From an uncultured Hungatella sp. (GTDB lineage: Bacteria; Bacillota; Clostridia; Lachnospirales; Lachnospiraceae), in NCBI GenBank assembly GCA_949879025.1, contig CATLBO010000002.1, positions 20,636-84,635 of the forward strand: 64,000 nt of DNA, in the 5' to 3' direction. Shown here piece by piece: positions 23,559-32,927 of the stretch. Below the pieces are notes generated by a model. It was not told the origin of the DNA and searched no databases. It saw only the letters and a list, made by a program, of their open reading frames with translations. Numbering within the stretch: position 1 is the first letter of the stretch; every line of letters begins with the position of its first letter. Position numbers and translations under genes: made by a program.

Positions 23559-26120
23559 TTATTTTGTCTTCTTATAATATGTATCCTGCAACGGCATTGT
23601 TGTCCGCAGTTTTCCATCCAGTCGGTAATATGCATGAGCACAGGCAGCTCCTGTAGGAATCATGCATAGTTCCCCGCATCCCTTTGCCCCATAAGCCAGC
23701 GGAATCTTCCCCGGCCCCTGAACCAGCTTAACCTCAAGCTTCGGCACGTCTGTTGCCCGCATCAGTCCCAGCGTGCCCAGCTTGGTTTTGCAGTATCCAT
23801 CCACACACTTAAACTCCTCTGTCAAGGCGTATCCAAGTCCCATAACCATCCCGCCTTCAATCTGACCTTCCACGGACTGGATATTTACCGGAGTTCCCAC
23901 ATCATAGGCAGCCACCACTTTCTCGATCTTTCCATTTTCATCTGGAAACACCACCTGTACTCCATAGCTGTAGCTTACATGGCGCACTGGGAATTCTTTG
24001 GTGGAAGTCAGGCCATCTGTCATAGGATGGTATTCTCCGTAATATTCCTTTCCTTCCAAGTCAGCCAATGCCTTTCCTTCATCCATATCCTTCTTAAGCT
24101 TCTCTGCAGCTATTCTTGTGGCTTCCCCGGTTACCACAGTCTGACGGGATGCAGTGCTGGTACCGGAATCCGGGGTTGTCAAAGTGTCCGCATCTTCATG
24201 AATTACCAGGCTTGGATCAATGCCGGCTGCTTCACAGAGTATGGTCTTGCACATAATGGCTATTCCCTGACCCATACAAGCTGCAGAGGTAAGCACATGT
24301 ACCCTGCCGCCTTTTACTGCAAGCCTGCATCTCCCGCTGTCAATAATGCCCACACCTTTTCCGCTGTTCTTCCATCCCAGGGCAATACCTGCATTAGGAT
24401 TGGACTCAAAAATTTCTTTCACTGCCTCCAGGCATTCCACAGCTCCTGTACTTTCATCTGCAATCTGGCCATTTGGCAGGATCTGGCCTGGGCGGATGGC
24501 GTTTCGGTAACGGATCTCCCACGGAGAAATGCCTGCCTTTTCAGCCAGAAGATTCAGGTTCTGCTCCATGGCAAAATTACTCTGGGCCGCTCCGAATCCC
24601 CGGAAGGCTCCTGACACCATATTATTGGTATAAACCGACATTCCCAAAATGTCCACGTTCTGGTAATTATAAGGCCCAGCTGCATGAGTGCAGGCACGGT
24701 CAAGCACCGGGCCGCCCAGGGATGCATAGGCTCCTGTGTCAGCAATGATAACAGCCTTCATTCCTGTCAGGATTCCGTTTTCATCACAGGCCGTCGTAAT
24801 CTCGATTTCCATGGGATGGCGCTTGGTATGGTAAGCCAGGCTTTCCTGTCTGGTAAACTTTACCTTTACCGGCTTCTTGGTATACCAGGCCATCAGCGCC
24901 GCATGATGCTGTACACTCATGTCCTCCTTTCCCCCAAAACCGCCGCCTACCAGCATAGAATGGCAACGGACTTTTTCCCTGGGGATTTTAAGCATCCCTG
25001 CAATCTCCCGCTGCTCATCATATACAGACTGTCCGCCTGTATACACAAGAAGCCCGTCCTCGCCCTCCGGCAGCGCAACAGCACACTCCGGCTCCATAAA
25101 TGCATGTTCCTGATGGGGTGTCTTATATTTCCTTGTAACCACATATTTTGCATTGGCAATAGCTGTCTTCACATCCCCGTTTACAAGGGTGGATTTACTC
25201 ATAATATTTCCGTCCTCATGGATCAGAGGAGCGTCTCCCCGAAGGGCATCCTGGGGTGTTGTTATGGGGGTCAGCTCCGTGTAGTCTACCTCAACCAGGG
25301 AAACCACCTCTTCCAGGCTTTCCTTCCTGCTTACTGCCACCAAAGCCAGGCAGTCTCCCACATATCGGGTAATATCACCTTCCCCCAGCAGCACATCCCA
25401 GTCCTTTTTCATATGTCCAATCACATTATCCGGCACATCTTTTTTCAATAGAATACGGACACAGTCCGGGTGAGCCAGGGCTTTTGAAATGTTGATTTTA
25501 TTTACTCTTGCACGGGGGTATTTGGAGCGAACTGCTTTTGCATGAAGCATCCCTTCAAATTCTAAATCATCCACATATTTTCCGGTTCCATTTACTTTCC
25601 CTGCTGCATCCGGACGGTTAAAATGCTCATTCATGTGCAGCGTTTTCGGGTTCTGGGGAATTGCCAGATTCTCACGGAAATATTTTCCGGCCATAAGAAT
25701 GGCCTCCTCAATCTTCTTGTAACCTGTACAGCGGCAGATATTTCCCCGGATTGCCTTTTTCACATCACCCACCGCAGGATCTGGATTTTTATCAAGAAGC
25801 CCTTTAGCGCAAATTACCATGCCTGGAATACAGAAGCCGCACTGTACTGCGCCTGCCGCCGCAAAGCAGTATTCATACACTTCCCGCTCCCGCTGGCTTA
25901 ATCCCTCTACTGTCACAACAGATTTTCCCACAAATTTAGAAACCTTTTGGACACAGGCTTTTATGGCCCTGCCGTCCACCAGGACTGTACATGTACCGCA
26001 GGCGCCTTCGCTGCATCCATCCTTTGCCGAAGTAATCTTCAAATCATCTCTCAAAAATGACAGCAAAGTTTTGTCTGTCTCGGAATATACGGTCTTTCCG
26101 TTAATGTATAATTCGAACAT
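23559..26120 (-). CDS. Xanthine-dehydrogenase-like molybdenum hydroxylase, fused [2Fe-2S] and Mo subunits
   Basis: Residues 1-155 form the XDH small subunit with both [2Fe-2S] sites (CSEGACGTC; CGFCIPG and CRCTG). The rest is the molybdopterin subunit (GGGFGGKED, GAFRGFGAAQSNF, and the catalytic Glu in AKGCGELCMIP). The fusion without an FAD subunit matches the family annotated as selenium-dependent xanthine dehydrogenase, found near ygfK and ssnA. It should hydroxylate or dehydroxylate purines such as hypoxanthine, xanthine or urate. No selenocysteine codon is needed; selenium in this family is a labile cofactor. The electron partner may be NfnAB encoded next (inference). Confidence 0.88.
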   Translation of the reverse strand: MFELYINGKTVYSETDKTLLSFLRDDLKITSAKDGCSEGACGTCTVLVDGRAIKACVQKVSKFVGKSVVTVEGLSQREREVYEYCFAAAGAVQCGFCIPGMVICAKGLLDKNPDPAVGDVKKAIRGNICRCTGYKKIEEAILMAGKYFRENLAIPQNPKTLHMNEHFNRPDAAGKVNGTGKYVDDLEFEGMLHAKAVRSKYPRARVNKINISKALAHPDCVRILLKKDVPDNVIGHMKKDWDVLLGEGDITRYVGDCLALVAVSRKESLEEVVSLVEVDYTELTPITTPQDALRGDAPLIHEDGNIMSKSTLVNGDVKTAIANAKYVVTRKYKTPHQEHAFMEPECAVALPEGEDGLLVYTGGQSVYDEQREIAGMLKIPREKVRCHSMLVGGGFGGKEDMSVQHHAALMAWYTKKPVKVKFTRQESLAYHTKRHPMEIEITTACDENGILTGMKAVIIADTGAYASLGGPVLDRACTHAAGPYNYQNVDILGMSVYTNNMVSGAFRGFGAAQSNFAMEQNLNLLAEKAGISPWEIRYRNAIRPGQILPNGQIADESTGAVECLEAVKEIFESNPNAGIALGWKNSGKGVGIIDSGRCRLAVKGGRVHVLTSAACMGQGIAIMCKTILCEAAGIDPSLVIHEDADTLTTPDSGTSTASRQTVVTGEATRIAAEKLKKDMDEGKALADLEGKEYYGEYHPMTDGLTSTKEFPVRHVSYSYGVQVVFPDENGKIEKVVAAYDVGTPVNIQSVEGQIEGGMVMGLGYALTEEFKCVDGYCKTKLGTLGLMRATDVPKLEVKLVQGPGKIPLAYGAKGCGELCMIPTGAACAHAYYRLDGKLRTTMPLQDTYYKKTK

Positions 26121-26156
26121 CTGACGCTCCTCCTTTTAAATTATTAATAATTTCTC

Positions 26157-26211
26157 ATTGTAATAATTTTTTATTTTTTCTCTTGAAATTTTCTCTCCAT
26201 CATGGGATAAT
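26157..26211 (+). promoter_or_regulatory. Promoter with AT-rich upstream box, second YheO-type gene
   Basis: TTGAAA (26183-26188), 17 bases, GATAAT (26206-26211). The core matches the promoter of the first YheO-type gene. The AT-rich box before it (ATTGTAATAATTTTTTATTT) resembles the boxes at 9590 and 34439. The region also contains the leader of the divergent xdh gene, so both directions could be controlled here. Confidence 0.65.
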
Positions 26212-26297
26212 AAAGAAACCTTATCTTTGCCTGAGACAATGACCGAAGTAAACCTGCATGCGCCCGGATGTGGACGCAGCACCATACAAGAAAGTCC

Positions 26298-26362
26298 GAC
26301 GGGCACATTTGGCATCTCTGAATTTATGCCGCCTAATCGGCGGCGGGACTTTTAAAGTAACC
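26298..26362 (+). repeat. Dispersed repeat, copy in the leader of the second YheO-type gene
   Basis: The 44 bases from 26318 match 40709-40752 with two differences. The core GCCGCC-TAATC-GGCGGC is a perfect small hairpin, followed by the short dyad ACTTT-T-AAAGT. The preceding GACGGGCACATTT is shared with the copy at 8547. Confidence 0.75.
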
Positions 26363-26387
26363 AGCACATCAGAAAGGAACTTTTCCC

Positions 26388-27086
26388 ATGACCCCTTCCA
26401 TCCTCCATCAATACACACTTTTAGTAAATTTTCTCGGCAAAACTCTTGGCCCTGACTATGAAGTGGTACTTCATGATATTACCTGCGAACCCAGCAAAGT
26501 CATTGCCATTGCCAACAGCCATATCAGCGACAGGACTGTAGGCAGCCCTACCACCAATGCTGCCCTGCAGATGCTCGCCGCAAATTCCTACAAAACCAAC
26601 AATTACTTGTATAACTACCAGGTATCCACAGAAGACGGACGTATCCTCCGCGCTTCCACCATGTTCATCAAAGATAACGACGGCAGCCCTATTGGGCTTC
26701 TGGGAATTAATTTTGATGACAGCCGATACAAAGATTTCTGTAAAACGCTTCTTACCAATATTCACCCTGATGAGTTTTTAAAAGTAATCCCTGCCTTTTC
26801 TCCAACCAGTACCTCTTTCTTGGAAAATCCGGCAGCCCAGCCAGACTCTCTGTCCGACGATTTTTCCATGGATATATCCACTCTAATGGAGAAATCTTTT
26901 AACACTGTTACCGTCTCCTTAGCCACTCCATTGGAACGTTTAAATCAGCAGGAAAAAAGGACTATTGTCCAAAAGCTGCAAGAACGGGGCGTTTTCAAGC
27001 TGAAAGGCGGTATTTCGTTTGTTGCCAAACGTCTCTCCTGTTCCCCGGCCACTGTGTACCGTTACTTAGGCGAACTGGAAAACTGA
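26388..27086 (+). CDS. YheO-type PAS/HTH transcriptional regulator (copy 2)
   Basis: It has the same length (232) and domains as the protein at 8628: an N-terminal YheO-like PAS domain and a C-terminal HTH (SFVAKRLSCSPATVYRYLGEL). The variable linker (about residues 130-160) is where the two copies differ most. It lies between the xdh-nfn operon and the permease-ssnA-ygfK-hyuA operon, transcribed divergently from xdh. A role in switching purine genes on or off is likely. The signal it senses is unknown. Confidence 0.85.
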   Translation: MTPSILHQYTLLVNFLGKTLGPDYEVVLHDITCEPSKVIAIANSHISDRTVGSPTTNAALQMLAANSYKTNNYLYNYQVSTEDGRILRASTMFIKDNDGSPIGLLGINFDDSRYKDFCKTLLTNIHPDEFLKVIPAFSPTSTSFLENPAAQPDSLSDDFSMDISTLMEKSFNTVTVSLATPLERLNQQEKRTIVQKLQERGVFKLKGGISFVAKRLSCSPATVYRYLGELEN

Positions 27087-27106
27087 AAAATTCTTATCTA
27101 TACTGA

Positions 27107-27147
27107 TACTGCCTTGCAAAATTCATAAAAATGAACCCAAGGCAGTA
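27107..27147. terminator. Possible terminator between YheO-2 and hyuA (convergent genes)
   Basis: TACTGCCTTG (27107-27116) and CAAGGCAGTA (27138-27147) form a 10-base stem with a 21-base loop. No U tract follows. The same TACTG(C/T)CTTG arm occurs in the inverted repeat at 1093-1227. Confidence 0.4.
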
Positions 27148-27173
27148 CCACTGTGTATCTGAAAAGCTTTCCG

Positions 27174-28541
27174 TTAAATGGCTGTCACATAGTTCCCTTC
27201 ATAGGCCTTCTCAATCACGCCGTCCCTTGCTGCCAGCATTCCCCTCAGATACACCTGCTCCGCCCTGCCTTTCAGGTGTGTTCCTTCTAAGGGACAGTAA
27301 TCAGCCGCTGACTGGTGGGTCTCTGCCGACAATGTCCATTCTGTCTGCGGATTCCACACCACCAGATCCCCGTCGCTTCCCGGCGCAATGACGCCCTTTC
27401 GGGGATACAGGCCATACAGTCTGGCCGGGTTCTCTGCAAGGTAACCGCACATTTGCTCCAGGCTAATCCTGCCCTGGCTTACTCCGAAATGGTAAATCAG
27501 TCCCGGCCGTTCCTCTGCTCCAGGCATTCCACAGGGTGTCCTGGAAAAATCCTCTGCCCCCATATTTTTCTGTTCTGCCGTAAAGCTGCAGTGGTCTGTG
27601 GCAATGGTCTGAATCTGTCCCTCCGCCAAAGCTTTCCACAGGATCTGCTGATCCTCTTCCCCGCGCAAAGGCGGGGCAATCAGGTATTTTCTCGCTTCCC
27701 GGTCTGTCAAATTATATCGGCTTTGATCCATCAAAAGGTACTGGGGGCAAGTCTCAACAAACACCTGCTGCCCTTGCTGCCTGGCTTGCCTTATCTCCTC
27801 ATACCCTTCCTTAGAACTCAAATGAACAATCATTACAGGCGCATCTGCACAAGCAGCAATTTTTAAAACACGGCTTACTGCCTCTGCTTCTGCAAGTCTG
27901 GGTCTGGTCCATGGGTAATCAGAAACTCTTTTCCTGCTTCCCCTATCCTTCAGCACCTGCTCCAGCCGTGCGTCAATGATTCCCTTATTTTCGCAGTGTA
28001 CTCCCGCAATTCCTCCCAATTCCTTCACCCTGGAAAAAATCTGATAAATGGTTTTGTCATCCACCACCATGCTGTCATAGGTGGTGTACAGTTTAAATGA
28101 TCGAATACCATTTGCTGTCACCGTCTCCATCTCACGGCTCACGCTGTCATTCCAGTCAGACAAAGCCAGATGAAACGCATAATCACAGCTTGCTTTTCCT
28201 TCTGCCTTTTCGTGCCAGCGGTCAAGGGCAAATTTAAGGCTTTCTCCCCGGTTTTGTGTAGCAAAATCTACAATGCATGTAGTCCCTCCTGAAAGCTCTG
28301 CCTTTGTCCCGGTTTCAAACCCGTCAGCAGTCACCGTACCCGACACCTCCAAGTCCATATGAGTGTGAGCGTCGATAAATCCAGGAAAAATATATTTTCC
28401 TGTCACATCAATCTTCTTGGCATCCCCTGCCTCCAGGTTCATTCCAACCGCCTTAATTTTTCCGTCTTCCAACAGGACATCAGCTTTTCTGACCCCAGTC
28501 CCGGAAACCACTAAACCTCCGTGGAATAATCGTCCTTCCAT
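27174..28541 (-). CDS. hyuA: HyuA-type hydantoinase/dihydropyrimidinase
   Basis: A 455-residue binuclear metal amidohydrolase with GFIDAHTHMD, the carbamylated lysine candidate in SFKLYTTYD, GVHCENK, MIVHLSS and TIATDHCSF. Homologues beside ygfK, ssnA and ygeWXY are part of the anaerobic purine-degradation gene set of gut bacteria and are believed to open a heterocyclic ring intermediate. It is the last gene of the minus-strand operon, 26 bases after ygfK. It is distinct from the amidohydrolase at 16474. Confidence 0.86.
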   Translation of the reverse strand: MEGRLFHGGLVVSGTGVRKADVLLEDGKIKAVGMNLEAGDAKKIDVTGKYIFPGFIDAHTHMDLEVSGTVTADGFETGTKAELSGGTTCIVDFATQNRGESLKFALDRWHEKAEGKASCDYAFHLALSDWNDSVSREMETVTANGIRSFKLYTTYDSMVVDDKTIYQIFSRVKELGGIAGVHCENKGIIDARLEQVLKDRGSRKRVSDYPWTRPRLAEAEAVSRVLKIAACADAPVMIVHLSSKEGYEEIRQARQQGQQVFVETCPQYLLMDQSRYNLTDREARKYLIAPPLRGEEDQQILWKALAEGQIQTIATDHCSFTAEQKNMGAEDFSRTPCGMPGAEERPGLIYHFGVSQGRISLEQMCGYLAENPARLYGLYPRKGVIAPGSDGDLVVWNPQTEWTLSAETHQSAADYCPLEGTHLKGRAEQVYLRGMLAARDGVIEKAYEGNYVTAI

Positions 28542-28567
28542 AAATAAGCCCCCTGACCATCAAAAAA

Positions 28568-31555
28568 TCATATATCCAGTAAATAAGCATAGTCCCTGCA
28601 AACTGTCTCCATCACCATCTCAAGCCCCTTTTCCAGCCGGCTCTCCTGACCTTTTTTCCAGGTAAACTCCTCTCCCAGGTACCTTACCCTGCACATCACG
28701 TTTTCTTTATCCAAAACAACAAATCCCTGGTTCTTGCTGTCAGCCATGTCTCTCTCGCTGGCAAACAGAGTAAATTTATCCAGATAGGGCGCACCTGCGT
28801 AAGGACAGAAACTTCTGCAGTTTCCGCACTCATTGCACATATAATCCACATGGACAATCTGGGTCTGCAAAAGTCCCGGCACCTGTATGGCCACATTGGC
28901 CCGGTTGGGACAAACATCTGCACAATTTTCACATACGGATGAACATCCCAGGCACCTTTCTGCCTCGCTTCCATTGCCAGGCTCAGCCAGAATTCCCTTT
29001 CTTTCGTAAATGACATCTGCATCCACCGGCTGACTCATATCCTCAGATACCCTCCTGCCTGCAATGGACTCTGCGGCTTTCATAGCATCTGCCATTCCCT
29101 TAACCACTAAAGACGGGCCGTACAAGCCATCTCCAACCACATACACACCGTCCAGATTAGTCTCCAGACTAGAACTTACCACAGCCCTTCCTGTCTCATC
29201 CACTTGGATTTCGCTGCTCTCATAAAAATCCGTGGGAACCTTCTCCCCTACTGCCGCAATCACTGTGTCTGCAGGAACTGTCTCTGTCTCCCCAGTAGGA
29301 TTCACCCCGGCTCTTCCTGAATCGTCTATGGTTCCCAGGGCCATTTTATTACACAGCAATGTACCGTTTTCCATTCTGACAGGGGCCAGAAGCTCTTTAA
29401 ACTCCACCCCGTCCTCTATGGCAAGCTGCAATTCCTGTTCATCTGCAGGCATATACCGCTTCGTGCGGCGGTAAACAAGGTAAACATGTTCCACGCCTCT
29501 GCACCTTTTAGCAGCCCTGGCCGTATCCATGGCTGTATTGCCGCCGCCGATGACCACCACATTTCTCCCCAGATCCACATTCCCCTTACTTCTGTTGAAA
29601 TCCTCCAAAAATTCCAGGGCATTGCGGGCCTGTTTTCCTTCCAGCTTAAGCTGTCCCCGTTTGCAGGCGCCTACAGCCAGAACTACGCTGTCATACATTG
29701 CCCGCAAATCCTTTACCGCCGGAGCCTCCGCCCCGCACCGGATGTCCACTCCCAGCTGAATAAGCAAGGCCGCATCTTTTCCAATAGCCTCATCATCAAT
29801 TCGAAAATCAGGAATCACAGCGCTTACGATTCCACCCAGTCTCTCCCGCTTCTCATAAAGTGTCACTTCTACGCCCATTTTCGCCAGATAGTAAGCCGCT
29901 GCCATGCCGGAAGGCCCGCCGCCCACCACTGCCGCCTTCTTTCCGCAAGATTTCCCCGGCTTCAATGTTGTCAGCACCTTGTCATATGCCTTCTGGGCAC
30001 ATAAAAGCTTGGTATTGCGGATTTCTACTGAAGACTCGTAGAAATTGCGGGTACAGTGACTCTGACACCCATGGGCGCAAATGGTTCCTGTAATAAAAGG
30101 CAGTGCATTTCTATTCAAGATTACCTGCAGCGCCTCCTCATACCGCCCCTCCCCTGATAATTTCATGTAGGTGGTAATTTCCTGGTGAATAGGGCAGGCA
30201 TCCTGGCAGGGGGCCGTAAAACATCCAATCAGCGGCACCTTTTCCCCTGACTTCCTGGACGCAGGCATTTTGGCTGGCTTCACATGGTGCTTATCTGTCA
30301 CGACGTCCTTGGCTGTCTGGTTCAGCCCATCTACATCAATTGCTGTAAAAGGCTTCACTCCCATGTGATCCAAAAGCTCTGCCGCCTGCTTTAGCCTCTG
30401 ATAACCTCCTGGCTTTAAGATAGAAGTGGCAATGGTAACCGGCCATACGCCAGAACCCACGATCCTGCAGATATTAAACGCATCCGCCCCGCCGGAATAG
30501 GCTATGCGAAGTTTCCCGTCAAAGTCCGCCGACAGCTTTGCAGCCAGAGCAATGGACAGCGGATACAGAGATTTCCCAGACATATACATCTCCTGGCTGG
30601 GCAATTCCCCTGCCTTCACGTCTACAGGGAATGTATTGGTAATCTTTACGCCAAACTCCAGCCCCAAATCACCGGAAAGCTTCATGAGCCGTCTCAGCAT
30701 GGGCACTGCATCCCTGTATTGCAGATCATCTTCAAAGTGGAACCGGCCAAATGCAATGTAGTCATACCCCATCTTGTCCAGGGTTTCTCGTGCAAACTCA
30801 TATCCCAAAAGAGTAGGGTTGCATTTAATAAACGTATGCATGTTCTTTTGGGTCAGCAGATAATTGGCAATGCTCTCAATCTCCTGAGGCGGACATCCGT
30901 GGAGCGTGGAAATAGTTGCGGAATTGCATATTTCTGGAGAAATATGTTCAATATCCTCTTTTGTCATGTGCTTAAACTCTCCGGCATGGGCCAGCAGAGT
31001 TTCTCTGCACTCCTTAAAAACCGGAGTCTGCCCGGCATTTTTCATGTTCTCAATAAAAGTATTAATTTTTTCAGATTGAATCCCCTTCAAATCATATCCT
31101 ACACTAATATTAAACTGGAATCCCTCCATGCTTCCCAGTCCATATTCTTTTGCCATAAACGAAAGCAAGAACCAAGCCTTAATGTATTCGTCCTGAGCCT
31201 GGGGAACGTAAAGCTCTGTGGACCACTCACAATTGTAGCACTCATCGTCTGCCTTGATACAAGGTTTATTCACACATGCAGCCAGTTCAGCTCCATCCAT
31301 GGCCTGGACTGTCTTTAGCTCAAAAAATCTGCTTCCAGCGTAATAAGATGCCGCAATATTCTGGGCCAGCTGACTGTTTGGTCCTGCTGCAGGCCCTATG
31401 GGAGTCTCCAGGCTACGGCCGAAAATCACCTGGCTGTTTTTTGAATCCGCAATGTAAGGCCTTCGCACTCCAAAGACAGAGTTTTTCTTATCATGCTCTG
31501 TCCGCATCCAGTTTAAAAGCTGCCCAAAACTCATACAACGCATCATATCACTCAT
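28568..31555 (-). CDS. ygfK: YgfK, multidomain flavin/iron-sulfur oxidoreductase (old name putative selenate reductase)
   Basis: A 995-residue protein. The N-terminal half resembles a dihydropyrimidine/dihydroorotate dehydrogenase barrel (GRSLETPIGPAAGPNSQ, NISVGYDLKGI). The centre carries a GltD-like cluster and FAD/NADPH folds (CFTAPCQDACPIHQ, VVGGGPSGMAAAYYLAK, VVIGGGNTAMDTARAAKRC). The C-terminus has a ferredoxin module (CENCADVCPNRA, CNECGNCRSFCPY). Published work on gut anaerobes ties it to purine/urate breakdown, probably as the reductase that dearomatises the ring. The selenate-reductase label is historical. Confidence 0.9.
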   Translation of the reverse strand: MSDMMRCMSFGQLLNWMRTEHDKKNSVFGVRRPYIADSKNSQVIFGRSLETPIGPAAGPNSQLAQNIAASYYAGSRFFELKTVQAMDGAELAACVNKPCIKADDECYNCEWSTELYVPQAQDEYIKAWFLLSFMAKEYGLGSMEGFQFNISVGYDLKGIQSEKINTFIENMKNAGQTPVFKECRETLLAHAGEFKHMTKEDIEHISPEICNSATISTLHGCPPQEIESIANYLLTQKNMHTFIKCNPTLLGYEFARETLDKMGYDYIAFGRFHFEDDLQYRDAVPMLRRLMKLSGDLGLEFGVKITNTFPVDVKAGELPSQEMYMSGKSLYPLSIALAAKLSADFDGKLRIAYSGGADAFNICRIVGSGVWPVTIATSILKPGGYQRLKQAAELLDHMGVKPFTAIDVDGLNQTAKDVVTDKHHVKPAKMPASRKSGEKVPLIGCFTAPCQDACPIHQEITTYMKLSGEGRYEEALQVILNRNALPFITGTICAHGCQSHCTRNFYESSVEIRNTKLLCAQKAYDKVLTTLKPGKSCGKKAAVVGGGPSGMAAAYYLAKMGVEVTLYEKRERLGGIVSAVIPDFRIDDEAIGKDAALLIQLGVDIRCGAEAPAVKDLRAMYDSVVLAVGACKRGQLKLEGKQARNALEFLEDFNRSKGNVDLGRNVVVIGGGNTAMDTARAAKRCRGVEHVYLVYRRTKRYMPADEQELQLAIEDGVEFKELLAPVRMENGTLLCNKMALGTIDDSGRAGVNPTGETETVPADTVIAAVGEKVPTDFYESSEIQVDETGRAVVSSSLETNLDGVYVVGDGLYGPSLVVKGMADAMKAAESIAGRRVSEDMSQPVDADVIYERKGILAEPGNGSEAERCLGCSSVCENCADVCPNRANVAIQVPGLLQTQIVHVDYMCNECGNCRSFCPYAGAPYLDKFTLFASERDMADSKNQGFVVLDKENVMCRVRYLGEEFTWKKGQESRLEKGLEMVMETVCRDYAYLLDI

Positions 31556-31567
31556 GTTGTTCTCCTC

Positions 31568-32899
31568 CTATCCGTTTATGCTCTTCCACAGCTTTGCAGA
31601 TTCTTCCCTGCATTTTGCCATAACTTTCTCTGTATCCGCTACCTTAACTTCCCTGTCCTGCATAAGGATTTTTCCGTTTCCAATTGTGGTAACCACATCT
31701 CTTCCGGTCATGCCGAACAAAATATGTCCGTTAATATTATTTTCGTCTAAATAAGTGGGCGGATCATAATCTGCTACAATCACGTCTGCCCCAGCCCCTT
31801 CTTTCAGGACTCCAAGAGGAGTTTTAAAATATCGGCTGGCAATGGCCGCATTGTTTTTAAAAAGCATTTCTGGCACTTCGCTCCAGGCGGCATTGGCATC
31901 GCACAAATGGTGTTTGTGAAGCACATTAGCAACCTTATAAGATTCCGTCATGTCATGGGTGTACCCATCCGTTCCAAGCCCTGTTAAGATCCCCCTGCGA
32001 ACCAGTTCCATAACAGGCGGACATCCGCAGGCATTTCCCATATTTGACTCCGGATTATGCACTACCATGGTTCCTGTATCCTTAATCAAATCCATTTCAT
32101 GGGAATTAATATAAATACAATGTCCAAGCAGTGTCTTTTCTCCCAATATATTCCAATCCATCAGCCGATCCACTATCCGCTTGCCGTACTTTTTCAGACA
32201 GTCATGAAGATCCTCAATCCCTTCTGCCACATGGATATGGTATCCTGCTTCCTTCGGCTTATTTGCTGCCGCCAATTCCATAGTGGCATCCGAAATAGTA
32301 AACTGTGCGTGCATCCCCATCATTCCGGCAATCATATCCGTATCATCTTTTAATGCAAATCGAATGAATTCCCCATTTTCCAGAACTGCCTCTTTCGCTT
32401 TCTCTGCCCCGTCCCTGTCCGAAACTTCATAACAGAGACAAGCCCTTATTCCCAGCTCCTTAGCCGCCTCCGCAATAGTAAACAAACTGCCTTTAATGTG
32501 GCCAAAGCTTGCATGGTGGTCAAATATGGTGGTGACTCCATTGCGGATGCAGGAAATCATAGTATCCATGGCACTATACCTAATCTGTTCCATGGTAAGT
32601 TTCCGGTCAATGGTCCACCACTGGCCATCCAAAATATCCAAAAATCCTTTAGGATTATAGCCTTTAATGCTTAAACCTCTTGCCATAGCACTGTAAATAT
32701 GTTCATGGGTATTAATAAATGCCGGCATAATAATGCGGTTTTTGGCATCTATGTAATCAGCATCCTTATATAAATTTCTCAAGTCTGGCGTGGCTCCGAC
32801 TTTTACGATTTTTGTTCCGTCAATGGCCAGGGCGCCGTTTTCTATGAACGGTAACTTGCTGTCTCTTGTAATTAATTTTCCATTTCCTACTATTAGCAT
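31568..32899 (-). CDS. ssnA: SsnA amidohydrolase
   Basis: A 443-residue metal-dependent hydrolase with INTHEHIYSAMARG, the HIHVAEG strand, LLGHCIYIN and LGTDGYTHDM. It resembles guanine/chlorohydrolase-type enzymes and is annotated as the putative selenium-metabolism protein SsnA because it travels with Se-dependent Mo-hydroxylases. In purine clusters it is thought to carry out a hydrolytic step on the ring or a side group. It is 12 bases upstream of ygfK and 28 bases downstream of the permease, in one operon. Confidence 0.88.
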   Translation of the reverse strand: MLIVGNGKLITRDSKLPFIENGALAIDGTKIVKVGATPDLRNLYKDADYIDAKNRIIMPAFINTHEHIYSAMARGLSIKGYNPKGFLDILDGQWWTIDRKLTMEQIRYSAMDTMISCIRNGVTTIFDHHASFGHIKGSLFTIAEAAKELGIRACLCYEVSDRDGAEKAKEAVLENGEFIRFALKDDTDMIAGMMGMHAQFTISDATMELAAANKPKEAGYHIHVAEGIEDLHDCLKKYGKRIVDRLMDWNILGEKTLLGHCIYINSHEMDLIKDTGTMVVHNPESNMGNACGCPPVMELVRRGILTGLGTDGYTHDMTESYKVANVLHKHHLCDANAAWSEVPEMLFKNNAAIASRYFKTPLGVLKEGAGADVIVADYDPPTYLDENNINGHILFGMTGRDVVTTIGNGKILMQDREVKVADTEKVMAKCREESAKLWKSING

Positions 32900-32927
32900 A
32901 GATATCCTCCCATTTTAAAGTTTTATT

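Noticed and set aside
23979-25451. Long plus-strand ORFs of 211 and 255 aa
   Set aside because: They are antisense to the Mo-hydroxylase gene. Composition and motifs show only the minus-strand frame is real.
23559-26120. Selenocysteine in the Mo-hydroxylase
   Set aside because: The frame runs without in-frame UGA, and known members use a labile selenium cofactor instead of selenocysteine.
26221-26455. Short ORFs on both strands over the leader of the second YheO-type gene
   Set aside because: They are created by the dispersed repeat. The similar peptides at 40639-40855 come from the same DNA repeat, not from a conserved protein.
28568-31555. YgfK as a true selenate reductase
   Set aside because: The name is historical. 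The domains and the purine gene neighbours fit a purine-ring reductase better, and no selenate genes are nearby.
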